Under the pieces are notes generated by a model. It worked only from the letters and a program-made list of their open reading frames with translations, was not told where the DNA came from and did no database searches. This document shows, piece after piece, positions 62,613 to 64,000 of a DNA stretch of 64,000 nt. The stretch's first letter is position 1, and every line of letters starts with the position of its first letter. Location: contig NZ_BTTW01000001.1 of the NCBI RefSeq assembly GCF_036245865.1, forward strand, positions 1,302,001-1,366,000, written 5' to 3'. The translations under genes and the position numbers were made by a program. This DNA comes from Corallococcus caeni (GTDB lineage: Bacteria; Myxococcota; Myxococcia; Myxococcales; Myxococcaceae).

Positions 62613-63541
62613 GGAAGGAAGACTCCGACGAATTTGACTTCGGGGTGCATGACGATGCCGGTGGCCTCTTGTACCCGGTCCTGCATCAGGGTGATGAGGC
62701 CCCGCACGTCGCGAGCGGCCGCGCCGCCCAGGTTGACGATCCAGTTCGCGTGCAGCGTGGACACCTGCGCGCGCCCCAGGGTGTGCCCCTTCAGGCCGAC
62801 AAGTTCAATGAGCCGCCCGGCGTGGTCGCCCGGCGGGTTGGTGAACACGCTGCCGAAGTTGGGCTGACTCAAGGGCTGCGTGCGCTTGCGGTAGCCCAAG
62901 TCCGCGTCCATGGCCGCCTTGCTGGCCACGACATCGCCCTTGGGAAGATGGAAGCGCACGCGGGTGACGATACCTCCAGCGGGCAGCGTGGCGTGACGGT
63001 AGGTGTGCGGCACCTGCGCCTTCGTCAGCCACCCCACCCCGTCCGCGGTGGCCACTTCGATGGCCTCCACCACGCGGAAGCACTCGCCGTTCTTGGTGCC
63101 CGCGTTCATGGTGACGGCGCCGCCCAGGGTGCCGGGGATGCCCGCGAGGAACTCCGCGCCCACCAGTCCCTGCGCGCGCATGACGTTGACCAGCCGGGCG
63201 ATGGCCGCGCCCGTGCCCAGCGTCACCCGCCCGTCGTCCGGGCCCACGTCCAGCACCTCCGGGAACAAATCCGGGGGCAGCTTCACGGTGAGCCCCGGCA
63301 CGCCGCCGTCGCCCACCAGCGTGTTGGCGCCGCCGCCCAGCACCGTCACGGGGAGGCCCTCGTCGCGGGCCAGGCGCAAGAGGTCCACCAGCGCGTCCGG
63401 CGAGCGCGGCCGCACCAGGGCCTCCGCCGGGCCGCCCACGCGCACGCTGATGAGCGGCGCCAGGGGTTCCCCCGGCTTGACGTCCAGGCCCGGCAGCCGC
63501 GCCACGCGCGCCGCCAGCGGTGTCACCTGCCCCGGCTCCAT
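62609..63541 (-). CDS. murB: UDP-N-acetylenolpyruvoylglucosamine reductase
   Basis: 310 residues. FAD-binding PCMH-type reductase: RVGGPAEALVRPRSPDALVDLL, VTVLGGGANTLVGDGGVPGL, LAGIPGTLGGAVTMNAGT, YRHATLP and the C-terminal QPNFGSVFTNPPGDHAGRLIEL with the catalytic Ser. It reduces enolpyruvyl-UDP-GlcNAc to UDP-MurNAc. It is 3 bases after murC and overlaps ddl. Confidence 0.96.
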
Positions 63542-63544
63542 CCC

Positions 63545-64000
<456 letters not shown>

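Overview
The window is high-GC DNA typical of a myxobacterium (Myxococcaceae, probably Myxococcus/Corallococcus-like). The assignment rests on the strong GC3 bias of every gene, a MYXO-CTERM-like sorting motif, several lipoproteins with Cys-rich or protease domains, FHA-domain proteins, and GGGCCC/TTCG-type hairpin terminators. It carries about 50 genes on both strands. I saw no rRNA, tRNA, CRISPR array, insertion sequence or prophage. It looks like ordinary chromosome with a few large, lineage-specific surface or scaffold genes.

Layout. 1-4676 (minus) is the 5' part of a huge gene: a DUF4388/PATAN-like N-terminus followed by about 1,250 residues of LAEEAR-type helical repeats; its 3' end lies outside the window. 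4.7-8.7 kb holds trmL, a DUF192 gene, a PP2C phosphatase and an amgK-murU cell-wall-recycling pair. 8.9-16.3 kb has cystathionine beta-synthase and a cystathionine gamma-synthase/lyase (together a transsulfuration route), two hypotheticals plus a GNAT-like gene, a MaoC hydratase, a lipoprotein phosphoesterase and a crotonase. 16.3-25.7 kb has RlmK- and RlmI-like rRNA methyltransferases, a Cys-rich lipoprotein divergent from an ECF sigma/FecR-type anti-sigma pair, fxsA, a YkgJ-type protein and a glycerate kinase. 25.8-31.7 kb has pncB-pncA (NAD salvage), a YjbR protein with a histone-H1-like tail, and an epmA-plsC-ppa operon with overlapping ends. 31.7-39.5 kb has an M3-like peptidase lipoprotein, an FHA protein, an SPFH/SHOCT protein and a translationally coupled GT39 glycosyltransferase-ABC exporter operon. 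39.5-49 kb has two related secreted proteins behind a perfect 20-bp palindrome, a rhomboid-TPR protein, a double-FHA-TPR protein followed by a receiver-XRE regulator, and an accC-BCCP-crotonase operon.

The right end (49.0-64.0 kb, minus) is the division and cell-wall (dcw) cluster in the order murC-murB-ddl-ftsQ-ftsA-[8.45-kb gene]-ftsZ. The inserted gene encodes a 2,817-residue surface protein: signal peptide, Gly-rich region, 15 Ig-like repeats, a Ca-binding TSP3-like region, an internal MYXO-CTERM-like motif, then what looks like a second signal peptide, a beta-barrel-like region, more TSP3 repeats and a C-terminal OmpA domain. It reads as two surface proteins joined in one frame. I consider it the most unusual object in the window.

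Start sites were chosen by ribosome-binding site, family length and overlap with neighbours. Functions were assigned from motifs read by eye; no database search was run.
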